This document shows, one piece after another, positions 51,166 to 63,396 of a stretch of 64,000 bases of DNA; position 1 is the first letter of the stretch, and each line of letters starts with the position of its first letter. The stretch comes from Sapria himalayana (Eukaryota; Streptophyta; Magnoliopsida; Malpighiales; Rafflesiaceae), in the NCBI GenBank assembly GCA_029783825.1, contig JAREIK010012134.1:92227-156226 (forward strand), read 5' to 3'. The notes below the pieces were generated by a model. That model did no database searches. It worked only from the letters and a program-made list of their open reading frames with translations, and was not told the origin of the DNA. The position numbers and the translations under genes are program-made.

Positions 51166-51687
51166 CATTCCCTACAAATTATGAGGATGATTAAGTATGA
51201 GAATTATATCTAAACTATTATTTATTTTTGTCTATGTGTAGCAAATAATTATGATATTATTTTGCAGGTTTCAATTTTTTTTATTCTGGTTTTGTTTTTT
51301 TCTTTTCTGATTAACCAAATTATAAATCTTTGTAGGACACATTATGTGAGACAAGAAAAAATCCTGAATCAATGCATTTAGATATTACCACTATCCTTTC
51401 AGTGCATGAGACCCATATTTACCGATTTTAGTTTATAAAAATGAGGGCCAACTTATCTTATCTTTATTATTCTAAAAATATTTTATTTTTGCATTCTCTT
51501 TATCTCTAAACATAATTGCTGGACATCTTTTGGTTTTTTGTTGAAGTTATATGACAATCAACGTTAATTTGTGTTTGTTCATGTCTATAATATTTGTTTT
51601 TATATATTTGTGAATATGTTTTTGTGTCTTTAAATTTGTTGGGTAGAGTTTTAGCCTATTATATGTATGTAAAAGCCTATTTTCAAT
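51166..51687. other. 3' flank of the TNPA-like gene and head of 3' unit C1
   Basis: Matches 5959-6483 of element A closely (for example CATAATTGCTGGACATCTTT). Non-coding. Confidence 0.6.
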
Positions 51688-52123
51688 AGGGGCAGTAGCA
51701 GCAGCGTTGGCAGCGACAGTAGTGGAAGTGGCAGAGGTAGTAGTGGTGGTAGTAGTGGCAGCGGCGACAACAGCGGCGGCAGTAGCGGCGGCGGCAGCAT
51801 AAGCTAAGGCAGCGGTGGCAACAGCAGCGGTATTAGCGGTAGCACTAGCAGTAGTGGCAGAAGTGACATCAGCGGAAGCAGCGGCCTCAGCAGCAGCAGC
51901 GGCAGCTGCGGCAGCGATGGCGGCTGGGACCGCCCCAGCGACAACACTGGCAGCTATGGTAGTAGCACCGGCAGCGACAGCACATGCAGTAGTGGTAGCA
52001 GTAGTGGCATTGTCAGTGATAGTGTTAGCGGCAGTGGTAGCGGTAGTGGTAGCAATAGTGGCAGCGGCAGTAGTGGCAGGAGCGACAGTGGCACCGAGAG
52101 CAACTACAATGGCAACAAATGTG
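51688..52123 (+). repeat. GC-rich trinucleotide array C1
   Basis: GCAGTAGCAGCAGCGTTGGC-type repeats, the counterpart of 6484-6960. The Ala/Val-rich ORF at 51815-52195 is a by-product. Confidence 0.85.
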
Positions 52124-52330
52124 GTATATACGTACGCATATAGTCAGTATATACATACATATAATACTATAGTTTTATATGTACATATATACTGAGTATA
52201 TATATATATATATAAAATCAGTATATATGTACGAACAATATTATAGTTTATATGTACATATACTGTAGTAACATCTGTACAAGTGAAACACTAGTATGTA
52301 TGTACATATTTACTACATCAATATATAGTA
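52124..52330. repeat. TATATGTACATATA palindromic array C1
   Basis: Same array type as 6961-7145. Confidence 0.7.
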
Positions 52331-52590
52331 ACCAAAACATAGTTTTTTATTTATTTATTTTCATTTTATTTGGTGGTTTAAATTTCGTACAAATATGGTA
52401 CCGCATTGTTTCTCATACGAAGCTTGTATAAGTGGACATATTTCAATAAACATTAAGCACCGTGACTCGAACAGCATTTTCACAATAGAAAGTTGGTGTC
52501 GGAGGAGCAGAGGGAGAGAAAACAACACCAATGCATTGATAGATTATACTTTATGCACTGTCGGTAGATATATTGATTAATATGATGTAA
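52331..52590. other. Conserved block of the 3' unit, copy C1
   Basis: Contains ATTAAGCACCGTGACTCGAA and GGAGGAGCAGAGGGAGAGAA. It has a 61-codon ORF at 52395-52580, but the other copies have stops in that frame, so I do not call it coding. Confidence 0.6.
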
Positions 52591-52890
52591 TATATTTTTT
52601 TTTATTTTTTTGCTTTAGTTATTTAAAATATTGTATTAGAATAAGTTATTAAATAAATTTTTTTTGTTTAATTTAAAAGTTTCATTTATAGTTTCTATTT
52701 TTATAAAATTTAATTTAAAAATAGTAAATTATTTAATTAAATTTTTGTTGAAACTGTATGACAATCATTTTTAATTTGTATTTGTTCATGTTTTTATTAA
52801 CTATTTATATATATATGTGAATATGTTTTTATTTTTCGAATTTTTTGTATAGAGTTTTAGCCTATTATAGTTATGTAAATGCCTATTATC
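52591..52890. other. AT-rich tail and head of 3' unit C2
   Basis: AT-rich DNA, then TTTGTTCATG and GAGTTTTAGCCTATTATAG, which open the second tandem 3' unit. Confidence 0.5.
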
Positions 52891-52998
52891 AATGGCTGAA
52901 GCTGCAGCAGCGATGACAGTGACTGTAGTGATGGCAGTGGCGGTAGTAATGCCAGAAGCCGCAGTGGTGGTAGTAATGCCAGAAGCGGTAGTGGCGGG
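52891..52998 (+). repeat. GC-rich trinucleotide array C2, left part
   Basis: GTGATGGCAGTGGCGGTAGT-type repeats, broken off at about 52998 by foreign DNA. The array resumes at 55865. Confidence 0.75.
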
Positions 52999-55864
52999 GC
53001 CCAAAAGCATAGAGATGGACTCTTAGTCTTTTTTATGGAAGTGGTAGAGAGATTGTACTTTTATACTGTCCTTCCCTACTATCCTTTCCTGCTTTCTGGT
53101 TTTCGTAGGTCTATAAATGGATAGTTGGAGGGCTAGCTAACATAACATAGAGAGATTTCCTTCTTGTTTTTATCTTTTTTCCCCCTATACCCGTGAAGAT
53201 ATTTCTTGCAAGTGGGAGTTCTCTTTCTCTGTAATTGGCAACCCAGATTGACTAACCCTTAATACACTTGTAGTTAGATATGAAAGACAGAGGCATAGCC
53301 TAGCAAACCAAACCACTACTTTAGCATTTGCTTTTGAGCACTCGGCATCTGTCCCATTTTTTTGTTGATCCCAGTAACATCGTAATAGAAGCAGGAGCAA
53401 GGGGTGAACTGAACCTCATGGAATCATGTCTGTGCCATAGCTTTCGTTCGGTCTCGATCTCCCAGGTAAGTAGTGGATGAATCTTTTCTGCAGATCTCCG
53501 CAAAGTGAGAAAGACAGTAATGTTTTAAGGTCTAGATGTTTGGGACTGCTTGGGGGAATGGCACGAATGAATTAACCACTAGTCCCACACCCACGGGCAG
53601 CTTAAATTTCATGTATCGAAAAGGTTTAAGAGAGAATCTTAAGTTTGAAAGGCGAAAGATCCCCAATTAACCATATGGGGGATCCTTTCAGTCGAAAAAG
53701 TATTGCATTCCGGGATGAATAAGTCAAGCTGGCCAGTTGCTTCAAGGGGCTTCTTTAGATTGATTTTTATGGTTCAGCTTCGGGAAAAAAGAATAGTTGT
53801 TGGGTCGATAACTTTGAGTTTGGAAAAAACTTTGCCATTGATTGGTAGTCAAATAGGCAAGGTGAACTTCTCGGGGAATATATGCATTCAGTCCTTCTTT
53901 TCTGATGATATTTCAATGCTTGCAAATGTAAAGCATATAAGCAAGCAGTCTAGATGGGTATCAAACCGAAAGTAGCCTGCGCAGATGAAAGAAACTCTAA
54001 AAGCCATATCACCCTATCACTATAAGTTGCGCTCACATTTCAAGGGGGATTCAGGATCAGATTTTGGAGCTTGTACTCTACTAACGGATGTAACCATACT
54101 TATAAGTTTTCTTGAGCATCTGCACGATGTTCTCATATGATCTTGTGACTGGGCTGGGCTTCTCAGCTATCACAAGGAAATGTTGATTCAATCGACCTGG
54201 AAACACAATCCTAGTTAGAGTTTTTCATCATACCCAGCGAGGTTGAAGTCCTTTACCTCAATAACCCATTCTATCTTCCATTTTATTCCGTTACTCTGCC
54301 AATTAGTAACACAATATCGGTGGCTCTAGCTCCTTTTCCGGCTGGGAAGATTCTTTTCTATACACCAATTGGCCTACGAATAGGTTTGTTGGTTCTAGGT
54401 AAATCAAAAGCAGGTATAGAGCGATATAAGGTCTTCTCCTTCAATCTGCAACCTTCTCCCGGATGCTTATCTAGAAGCTCAAGCTAATCACCGGGCTCTA
54501 ACCCTCATCGGGGAGTGAAATAGAACATGAAACCGTAAGCTCCCAAGCCCCTTTCAAAGACCAGATTCTATAACTAGGATAGGTCCCACATCATCCAAAT
54601 TAAGCCACAGTCTTGTTCAACATCAAAATACGAAGTTCTCTTCTTTTCTTTTGACTTTGTTGGCAGGGTCAGGTCCTTTCTCGCTGGGCGAGCACATCCA
54701 ATTCGAAAGGACTTTCCTAAACCACTTCTCGTTTAGTTGCTAAAAGAGAGAGAGAGATCGAAATGAGATTGAGTTCCATTACGAGAATATCTAAGGCTAG
54801 AATCTCGCCTTCAACAATGAAATTTTAAAAGATGATTCTTTCTCCAATGCTTTTGAACTGGAATTGAAAACACCCCTTCTTCTGCCCTCGCCACTTCTTT
54901 CGCTGACTCTATCAACCTTCTATCAGAGATTACTTGAAGTGGCACTGAGAAAGATAAAGAAGGATGAGTGAGGAATTGGATTTCTTTCAAGGTTGATTTA
55001 CCGCTAGGAAAGTCACGTGGGTCGGTAGGATTTGGTTGTTGCTTTCCATCCGGAGTAAGTAATACGTTTCCGTAGTCATTATTACACTTTGCCATCAATT
55101 TTACATGCTTCCACCTAATACTTTGAAAAGTAGGAGAAGCTGACGGTTGAGATGGTGGATTATTTCCCAAATCCTAGTTAGAGTCGCAGGCCAGGTTCTA
55201 GGCATCTTTTGCATCTAAATTTTCAATCTTTTGAGGTATGATTGTACCTTTTGCAAATTATACAATGGGAATCAGAGTTGCGGACGGGTTTCATAGACAG
55301 AAAACCTTTTTCACCGAGCACAAACCACTTCTTGTTTTGAAGTCTATTTTACTTTACCCCCTCGAATCATTGCATGAGCTTTGGATTAAACAAGATCGGC
55401 GATAGAATCGAAGAAGTAGGCCTTTTTGGATAGCCAAGTACCTTTGACTACTTTAAGTTGAACTGGATACACCCAATAATGACCTATTGCCTAGGTTCCC
55501 TCTGAGCTTGCTGCTTTTCAATTCCTTCTTGTGTTTGTTTACACATGCACAGGGTGAGCTGTGGTCTCAGAGTTGTTTGTGGCCAGGGTTTACTCATTAT
55601 GCGAAAGATTAATTCATGCAGGCAAGATCCTGAACCGAGCTCACTGCCTTCTTCGCGTAGGAGTGCCCTATTGCTCTTTATTATCGAATATGTTCCTTCC
55701 CTATCTCGGTTTCAGAATCGGATTCATGGTAGAGAATCCACAACAGGGCATTGCTTTAACTTTGGCCGAGTATGCTTTGCCACTAAGCGAAGCCCATATG
55801 TTCGGTTAGCGGGACATTCAAAGAAGCTATGCACCAAAATCGAAGATTGTACTTTTAGTACACG
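52999..55864. other. Foreign insert of about 2.9 kb, probably organellar (mitochondrial-like) DNA
   Basis: Base composition changes sharply from AT-rich or trinucleotide repeat to mixed sequence of roughly balanced GC, free of the repeats that dominate the rest. The texture (dense in AAAG, CTTTC, GGGGG words, with short ORFs on both strands and no splice-like AT-rich gaps) resembles plant mitochondrial intergenic DNA. I could not identify a mitochondrial gene, so the origin is an inference. A decayed retroelement is the main alternative: TATAAATGG lies at 53112. AGATTGTACTTTTA occurs at 53050-53063 and 55844-55857, near the two edges. ORFs of 60-130 codons are present but none is recognised. 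Confidence 0.45.
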
Positions 55865-56028
55865 AGTGGCAGTGATAGTGGCAGTGGGAGTGGCAGTAGG
55901 TAGTAGTGGGAGCAGCGGTAGGGGGCTGCACCAGTTGTGGTGGTAGCACATGTAGCAACCAAGCAGTAGTGGCAGTAGTGGTAGGGGCATCAGTGATAGC
56001 GGGAGCAGCAGGAACGGCAACAAATGAG
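55865..56028 (+). repeat. GC-rich trinucleotide array C2, right part
   Basis: GTGGCAGTGATAGTGGCAGT-type repeats resume here, continuing 52891-52998. Confidence 0.75.
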
Positions 56029-56215
56029 GTATATACGGGCACATATAGTAAGTATATACATACATATAATTCTATAGTATTTTATGTACATATATACTGA
56101 GTATATATGTACTCTGTATATATGTATGCATAATACTATAATTTATATGTACAAATATTGCAATAATATATGTACGATTGAAATACTAGGATATATGTAC
56201 ATTTTTGCTGCAGTA
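56029..56215. repeat. TATATGTACATATA palindromic array C2
   Basis: Same type and position as in unit C1. Confidence 0.7.
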
Positions 56216-56500
56216 ATAAATATTTATCAAAACATAGTTTTTTTTAATTTATTTTGATTTGATTTTGTGGTTTAAATTTCTTACAAATGTAGAACCGCAT
56301 TGTTTCCCATACAAAGCTTGTATAAGTGGAGGAATTTTTCAACAGACTTGATGCACCGTGATCGAACTACTTTTTCACCGCAAAAAGTTGATGATCAGAG
56401 GAGTAGATGGAGAGAAAGCAATATCAATGCATTGATAGATTATACTTTATACATAGTCGGTAGATACATTAATTATTAGGATGTAATATAATTTTTGTTA
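56216..56500. other. Conserved block of the 3' unit, copy C2
   Basis: Contains ACTTGATGCACCGTGATCGA and CAATGCATTGATAGATTATA. Followed to 56763 by AT-rich DNA and the head of unit C3. Confidence 0.6.
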
Positions 56501-56763
56501 TTTTTTTATGTTTAAATAAGTTATTAAATGAAATTTTTATGTTTAATTTAAAATTTTCATTTATAGGTTCTGTTTAATAAATTTAATATACAATTATTAT
56601 ATTATTTAATTAAATTTTAGTTTAAGTTGTATGACAATCAATAATAATTTGTGTTTGTTCATGACTATAATAATTATTTTTATATATCTGTGAAAATGTT
56701 TGTGTGTCTACGAATTTTTTGGGTAGAGTTTTAGCCTATTATAGGTATGTAAAAACCTATTTC

Positions 56764-57268
56764 AGTAGTAGTAGCAGCGACATTAGTGGCAACGACGGTG
56801 AAGTCAAGAGTGGAAGCAGTAGTGGTGGTAGTGGTGGCGGCGGCAGTATCGTGGTAGCCATGGCTGTGGCGAGAGTGGCATCATTGGAGGTAGTGGCTGT
56901 GGCTATAGTAGTGGCTGCACCACAAGCAGCGGCGACAGTGGTGGTAGCAGCTACTATACCTGAAGCAACGTCAGCACCAGAAGCAATGGCATAGGTGGCA
57001 GCGACGACGGTGGTAGAAACAATGGCAATCGTAGTGGCAATAGCAGTGGCGGAAAAGGTAGCTATGGCATCCAGCAGCAAAAATAATAGTGAGGGTAATG
57101 ATGGTAGCCGGCCTACCGGCCGGTGGCAGCGGTGGTGGCATCGGCGACAACAATGACAGTAGAGGCAGTGGTCGTAGGGGCGACAACAATAGTGGTATTG
57201 GCAGTGACAGTGGCAATGGCAGCAGTGGCAGGAGTAATAGTGAAAGAAGTAGCAACATCACCAAATGA
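56764..57268 (+). repeat. GC-rich trinucleotide array C3
   Basis: About 500 bp of GTAGTGGTGGTAGTGGTGGC-type repeats. It includes a GC hairpin CCGGCC-TACC-GGCCGG at 57108-57123. Confidence 0.85.
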
Positions 57269-57465
57269 TGTATATACGTATGAATAAAGTCAATAAATAT
57301 GTGCATATAATAATATAGTATTTTATGTACATATATAGTGATATATTTGTACTCAGTTTATATATACACATAATACTGATGTTTTTATGTATCTATACTT
57401 TAGTAATATATGTACGAGTGAAATGCTAGTATATATTTACATATATACTACAAGATTATATATGT
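57269..57465. repeat. TATATGTACATATA palindromic array C3
   Basis: A more degenerate copy of the array. Confidence 0.65.
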
Positions 57466-57904
57466 ATCAAAACATAACTTTTTTTTGATTTGACTAAGTG
57501 GTTTAAATTTCTTACAGATATGATACCACATTGTTTCTCATACAATGTTTTTATTAATGATGAGATTTTTAACTAGACATTACGTGCTGTGACTCGGACA
57601 GCTTTGTTGCAGTAGAAAAATGATGATCGGAGTAGTAGAGGGAGAGAAAGCAACGTCAATGAAAGGATATATTATACTTTATGCATAGTTAGTAGATACA
57701 TTGATGAATACGATGAAATAAAATTTTATTATTTTTTTGTTTCAATTATGAAAAATATTGAATTAGAATAAGATATTAAATAATTTTATTTTTTGTTTAT
57801 TATAAATTATTTATAGTTTCAATTTTTATTCAATTTGATATAAAAATATTAAATTATTTTATTAAAAAATTTTGAAATAAATTAAATTCTGAAATTATTT
57901 TTGA
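57466..57904. other. Conserved block of the 3' unit, copy C3, with AT-rich tail
   Basis: Contains TGCTGTGACTCGGACAGCTT and GTAGAGGGAGAGAAAGCAAC, then AT-rich sequence very like 28030-28180 of element B. Confidence 0.6.
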
Positions 57905-58358
57905 AATTAAAATATCTAGGAAAGAATTTCTTGCTAAATTAGCAAGGGGAAATTCCCTAGCTAATTTAGCTAGGGAATTTTTCATAGCTAATTTAGCTAT
58001 GGAAATATTAAAATTGGTGACGAATTTACCGTCATTAAATTTATTTATATAATGACTATATCCGTCACTAAAATTTATAAACCAGCACTTTATCTAGGGA
58101 ATATTCCGTCGTTATTTTATTTTGCGATGGAAAAACATTATTTACGTTGCTAATTTAGCTAGGGAATTTGTATTTTTTAGCAAGGAATTTTTCCGTCGCT
58201 AACTTTTTAGCTAAGAACACTTTTCGTCGCTAAATTTTAGCAAGAAGCACTTTAAATAGGGAATCGATCTATCAGTAATCCATCGTTATATCCCATTAAG
58301 CTACGGAAAAAAGCCAATTTAGCTAGGGAATTATCCCTAGCTATATGAGATTTTTCTT
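57905..58358. repeat. Right subterminal repeats and truncated terminus of element C
   Basis: TTAGCTAGGGAATTTTTC, TTTCCGTCGCTAA and TTAGCGA-like words recur, matching 28180-28605 of B. The end reads GAGATTTTTCTT and stops before the GTAGTG of a complete terminus. Confidence 0.75.
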
Positions 58359-58821
58359 TAACTATATCTATTTATCTGTCTATTTATCTATCTATCTGTC
58401 TATCTATTTTATGTATAAATATTTATGTCTATCTACGTATATAAAAAAACTATCTACCTATCTATCTTTCTATTTGTCTATCTCTCTAATTATCTAACTA
58501 TATTTTAATCTATAAATCTATTAGTTAATCTTTCTCTCTATCTATCTATATGTCTATCTATCTATCTATCTATTTATATTTCTATTTTTTGATTTGACTA
58601 TATATCTATCTATGAATCTATTCATATGCCTATCAATCTATATTTTTATCTATCTATTTATCTGTCTATCAATCTATCTATCAAGCTAATATCTATCTAT
58701 CTATTTAACAATCTATCTATCTATATAGTAATATATCTATCAATTTATATGTTTATCTTTCAATTTGTCTATTTATTTATCTATATATCTTCCAATCTAT
58801 CTATCTACCTATTTGTCAATT

Positions 58822-58852
<31 letters not shown>

Positions 58853-59720
58853 CTTTCTAATCTTTTTTTCTATCTATCGGTCTATTTGTCTATCTCTCTA
58901 TCTTTATTTTCGTATGCCTATATATTTGTTTATCTATTTATTTGTATATTTGTCTATGTGTGTATATATATATATATATATATGTATATATCTATATCTA
59001 TATCTATATCTCTATATGTCTATATTTCAATATATATATATATATATATATGTCTATATCTATCCATCTCTCTATTTCTCTATATATCTAACTATATAAC
59101 TATCATTTGTCTATATGTCAATTAGTCTATCAGTATATCTCCCTATCTATCTATCTATCTATCTATCTTTCTAGTTATCTATCTATCTGTAAATCTCTAT
59201 ATATGCCTATCTATCAATCAGGCTTTCTGTGTATCTAATTATCTATATATATTTTTATCTATCTATATATCTATCTCTCTATCTATATGATATATCTATC
59301 TATTTATTTATCTATTTGTCTATCTATCTATCTATGTATATATCTATCAGTCTGTTTATATATCTATCTATAAATCTGTCTTTCTATCTCTCTATCTCAT
59401 TATCTATCTATTAGTCTAATAATCAATATATCAATCTGTATATATATATATATATATATGTCTATCTATATATATGTCTATCTATAAATGTGTATTTATC
59501 TATTTATGTATCTATTTACCTATTTATCTGTCTATATATTTTATGTCTAAATATTTATGTCTATCTACGTATATATATAAGTAACTATCTAACTATCTAT
59601 CTTTCTATTTGACTATCTCTCTAATTATTTAACTATCTTTTAATCTATCAATCTATTAGTCAATCTTTCTCTCTATCTATCTATCTATATGTCTATCTAT
59701 CTATCTATTTAAATTTCTCA

Positions 59721-59782
<62 letters not shown>

Positions 59783-61468
59783 ATCTATCTATCTATTTAT
59801 ATGCCTAGCAATATATGTTATTATCTGTCTATCTATCAATCTATCTATCTATCTATCAATCTATTATCTTTATATCTATCTATCTAACTATCTATATATC
59901 TCACTATATATCATTCTATCTATCTATTTATATGTCTATCTTTAAATTTGTCTATCTAATTATGTTTATAGCTACCAATCTATCTATCTATCTGGCTATC
60001 TACCTAAGTGTCTCTCTCTTTATCTAAATATTTCACTATCTATCTATCTATCACTCTATCTGTCAATCTATGTATCTATCTAATTGTCTCTCTATTTCTC
60101 CACATATATAACTATCTAACTATCATTTGTCTATATGTCTATTATTCTATATGCATATCTATCTATCTATCTTTCTATAAATCACTATATCTGGTTATCT
60201 ATCAATCAGTTTAGCTATCTATCTATTTATATATTTATCTAGCTATTTGTATATCTGTCTATCTCTTTAGCTGTCTTTTATTCTTTCAATCTTTTAGTCT
60301 ATCAATCAATCTAACAACTTGTATATCTATCTGTCTGTCTATATGTACATATATTTATCTATAAATTTGTTTATCTATCTATTTATCTATCTAGTTACGT
60401 ATCTATTTGTCTATCTATTTTATGTCTAAATATTTATGACTATATACATCAATATAAAAGTAACTATCTATCTTTCTATTTGTCTATATCTCTAATTATC
60501 TAACTATCTTTAAATCTATCTATCTATTAGTCAATCTTTTTTCCTATCTATATATGTGTCTATGTTTCTATAACAATCTATCTATCTAATTATATATGTT
60601 TCTTTCAATTTGTCTATATATCTATCAATCTATCTATTTATATGACTATCAATCTATGTTTTTATCTAAGTTTAATCTATTTTTCATTCTGTCTATAAGT
60701 CTATTATATATCTATCTATCTATCTAAATATCTATTTATCTATCTATATATCAATCTGTCAATCAATCTAGTTATCTATCAATCTATATATCAATCTACC
60801 TATTTATCTGTCTATCTATCTAAGTGCCTAAGCCTATCTATCTATATATCTATCTATTTGGCTATAACAATCTATTATATCTGTCTATCTATTTATTTCT
60901 TAATACATTTATTTGTTTATCTAACTTTCTATCTATCTAACTTAATAACAATCTATCTATCTATCTGCCATCTAACTTTCTAGCTATCTATCTATCTGTA
61001 TAAATGTCTATATATCTATTTATCTTCTTTCTATCTATCTGTCTATCTGTCTATATGTCTATCTCTTTATCCATCTATTTGTCTACCTTTCTATCTATCT
61101 AGATATTTATCAATATCTCTATATGTTTATTTGTCAATATATATCTCTCTATCTATCTTTTTGATTATCTATCTATCAATCTATCTGTCTATCTATATAT
61201 CTAACTAAGTTTCTATCTCTTTGTTTATCTATATTCCTAACTATCTAACTATCATTTGTCTATATGTATATTAGTCTATTTGTATATCTATCTATCTCTT
61301 TATCTTTCTATCTGCCTATTAATAAATTTATCTATTTGTCTATCTAATTATCTAAATGTCTATTTATCTATTTATCTATCTATATTTATTTTTACCTATG
61401 TATATATCTATCTATCTATCTATCTATATATCTTTCAATTTTGATATGTATCTATATATATATTTGTA

Positions 61469-61509
<41 letters not shown>

Positions 61510-62289
61510 ATGTGTCTATATATCTATCTTTAATATATCTATCTTTTTATCTATCTATTAGTCTTTCAAACTATCAGTTTATTAATCTACTATCAATCTA
61601 ATATCTCTATATCTATATATCTATATATCTACTTAAGTATAAATATTTTATTTATATTTTTGTTTATCTATTTACCATCTATGTGTCTATCTTTTTATTT
61701 CTAAATATATATGTCTATTTATTTATATATTCTTTCTATCTCTTTAATGGTCTAACTATCTTTCGATCTAACAATCTATTAGTCTATCTTTCTCTCTATC
61801 TATCTATTTATCTTTCTTTTTTCAATTAGTCTATATATCTATCTATCTATCTATTATATGTCTATCTATCTATGTTTAATTTTTCTATCTATCTATCTAT
61901 CTACTTATCTATTTGTCTATTAGTCCTATTCTATCTATCTATCTATCTATATATCTATTAATATATCTATCTAAATATCTATCTATATGTCTATCACATA
62001 ATTATTTATCTATATTTTTAATATTTACCAAACTATCTATCTATCTATTTGGCTATCTATCTACGTGTCTATCTTTCTGTCTATTTTGTATATGTCTATC
62101 TGTCTATCTTTTATGTGTCTATCTGTCTATCTGCCTTTTTATCTATCTAACTATCAATCTATATGTCTATATATCTATCTGTCTATTTATTTATTTGTAT
62201 ATATATCTAACTATCTATCATCTATATAAATATCCATTTAACTATCAATCTATATGGTCTATCTATCTATCTATCTATTTGGTTGTGTG

Positions 62290-62322
<33 letters not shown>

Positions 62323-63339
62323 CTATCTATCTATGTACATATCTACCTTTCTAACTATATATCTTTCAATCAATCAATCAATCTATCTGTCTATTTGTCT
62401 ATATCTCTAACTACCTAACTATATATTTGTCAAACTAACTATATTTTTGTCTTTTAGTCTTTTATTCTATCTAATTATAAGTTATATCTCTATCAATTTA
62501 TTTATATATTTTTATTTGTCTATTTATCTATCTTCTATTAATATATTTATTTATCAATCAATCTATCTATTTGTTTATATTTATATCTGTCTATTTCTCT
62601 ATATATCTATCTATTTATGTATCTGCTCTATCTATCTATCTATTTGTCTATCTATCTATTTGACTATCTATGTATCAATCAATCATTCAATCTGTTTATC
62701 TTTGTATTTTTTAGTCAATCTATATGTTTATCTATATATCAGTCTATATGCCTATCTATCTATCTTTTTATCTATCTATCTATTTATTTGTAAATCTGTG
62801 TATCTATCTAAATATATATTTATCTATCTCTATATCTATTATCTATGTATTTATGTATTTATTTATCTATCTAAATATCTATCTATCTATATCTATCAGG
62901 GGTATCTGTCTAGTGTATTATCTATCTATCTATGTATCTATCTATAGGTCTATCTATCTTTTGTCTATTTGTCTATCTATTATCTTTTTATCTATCTATC
63001 TATATATCTATCGATTGATATATATATATATCTATTTATATCTCTATATGACTATCAATCTATCTAGCTATATGTCTATGTATTTATCTATCTGTCTTTA
63101 TGTCTGTCTTTCTTTCTTTCTATAAAATTGTCTATATATCTACTATCTATTTTTTAATCTACCTATTTATCTATATGTTTATAAATCTTTCTGCCTTTCT
63201 ATTTATTTGTTTGTTTGCCTATCTATTTATCTATCTATCTATATTTTTATTTGTCTACCTGTCTATCTTTCTATCTACATATTTGTATATCTATCTATCT
63301 ATATATTTATTTTTCTATCGTTTAATCTATTTTTTTTTA

Positions 63340-63396
<57 letters not shown>

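Larger units (their letters stand above)
44280..58358 (+). mobile_element. CACTA (En/Spm) element C, coding type, decayed
   Basis: A paralogue of element A with the same order: CT-rich leader, TNP2-like gene, TNPA-like gene, then three tandem 3' units, then subterminal TAGCTAGGGA repeats ending in GAGATTTTTCTT at 58358. The terminal GTAGTG is missing and TATC repeats start there. The left terminus is not found, so the left limit is approximate. Secondary insertions lie at 49968-50525 and 52999-55864. Confidence 0.85.

Noticed and set aside
52395..52580. A 61-codon protein in the conserved block
   Set aside because: The same frame has stops in the copies at 7.2, 56.3 and 57.5 kb.
54811..55170. 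A 119-codon minus-strand ORF in the foreign insert
   Set aside because: I recognise no family and the ORF length is not unusual for sequence of balanced composition.
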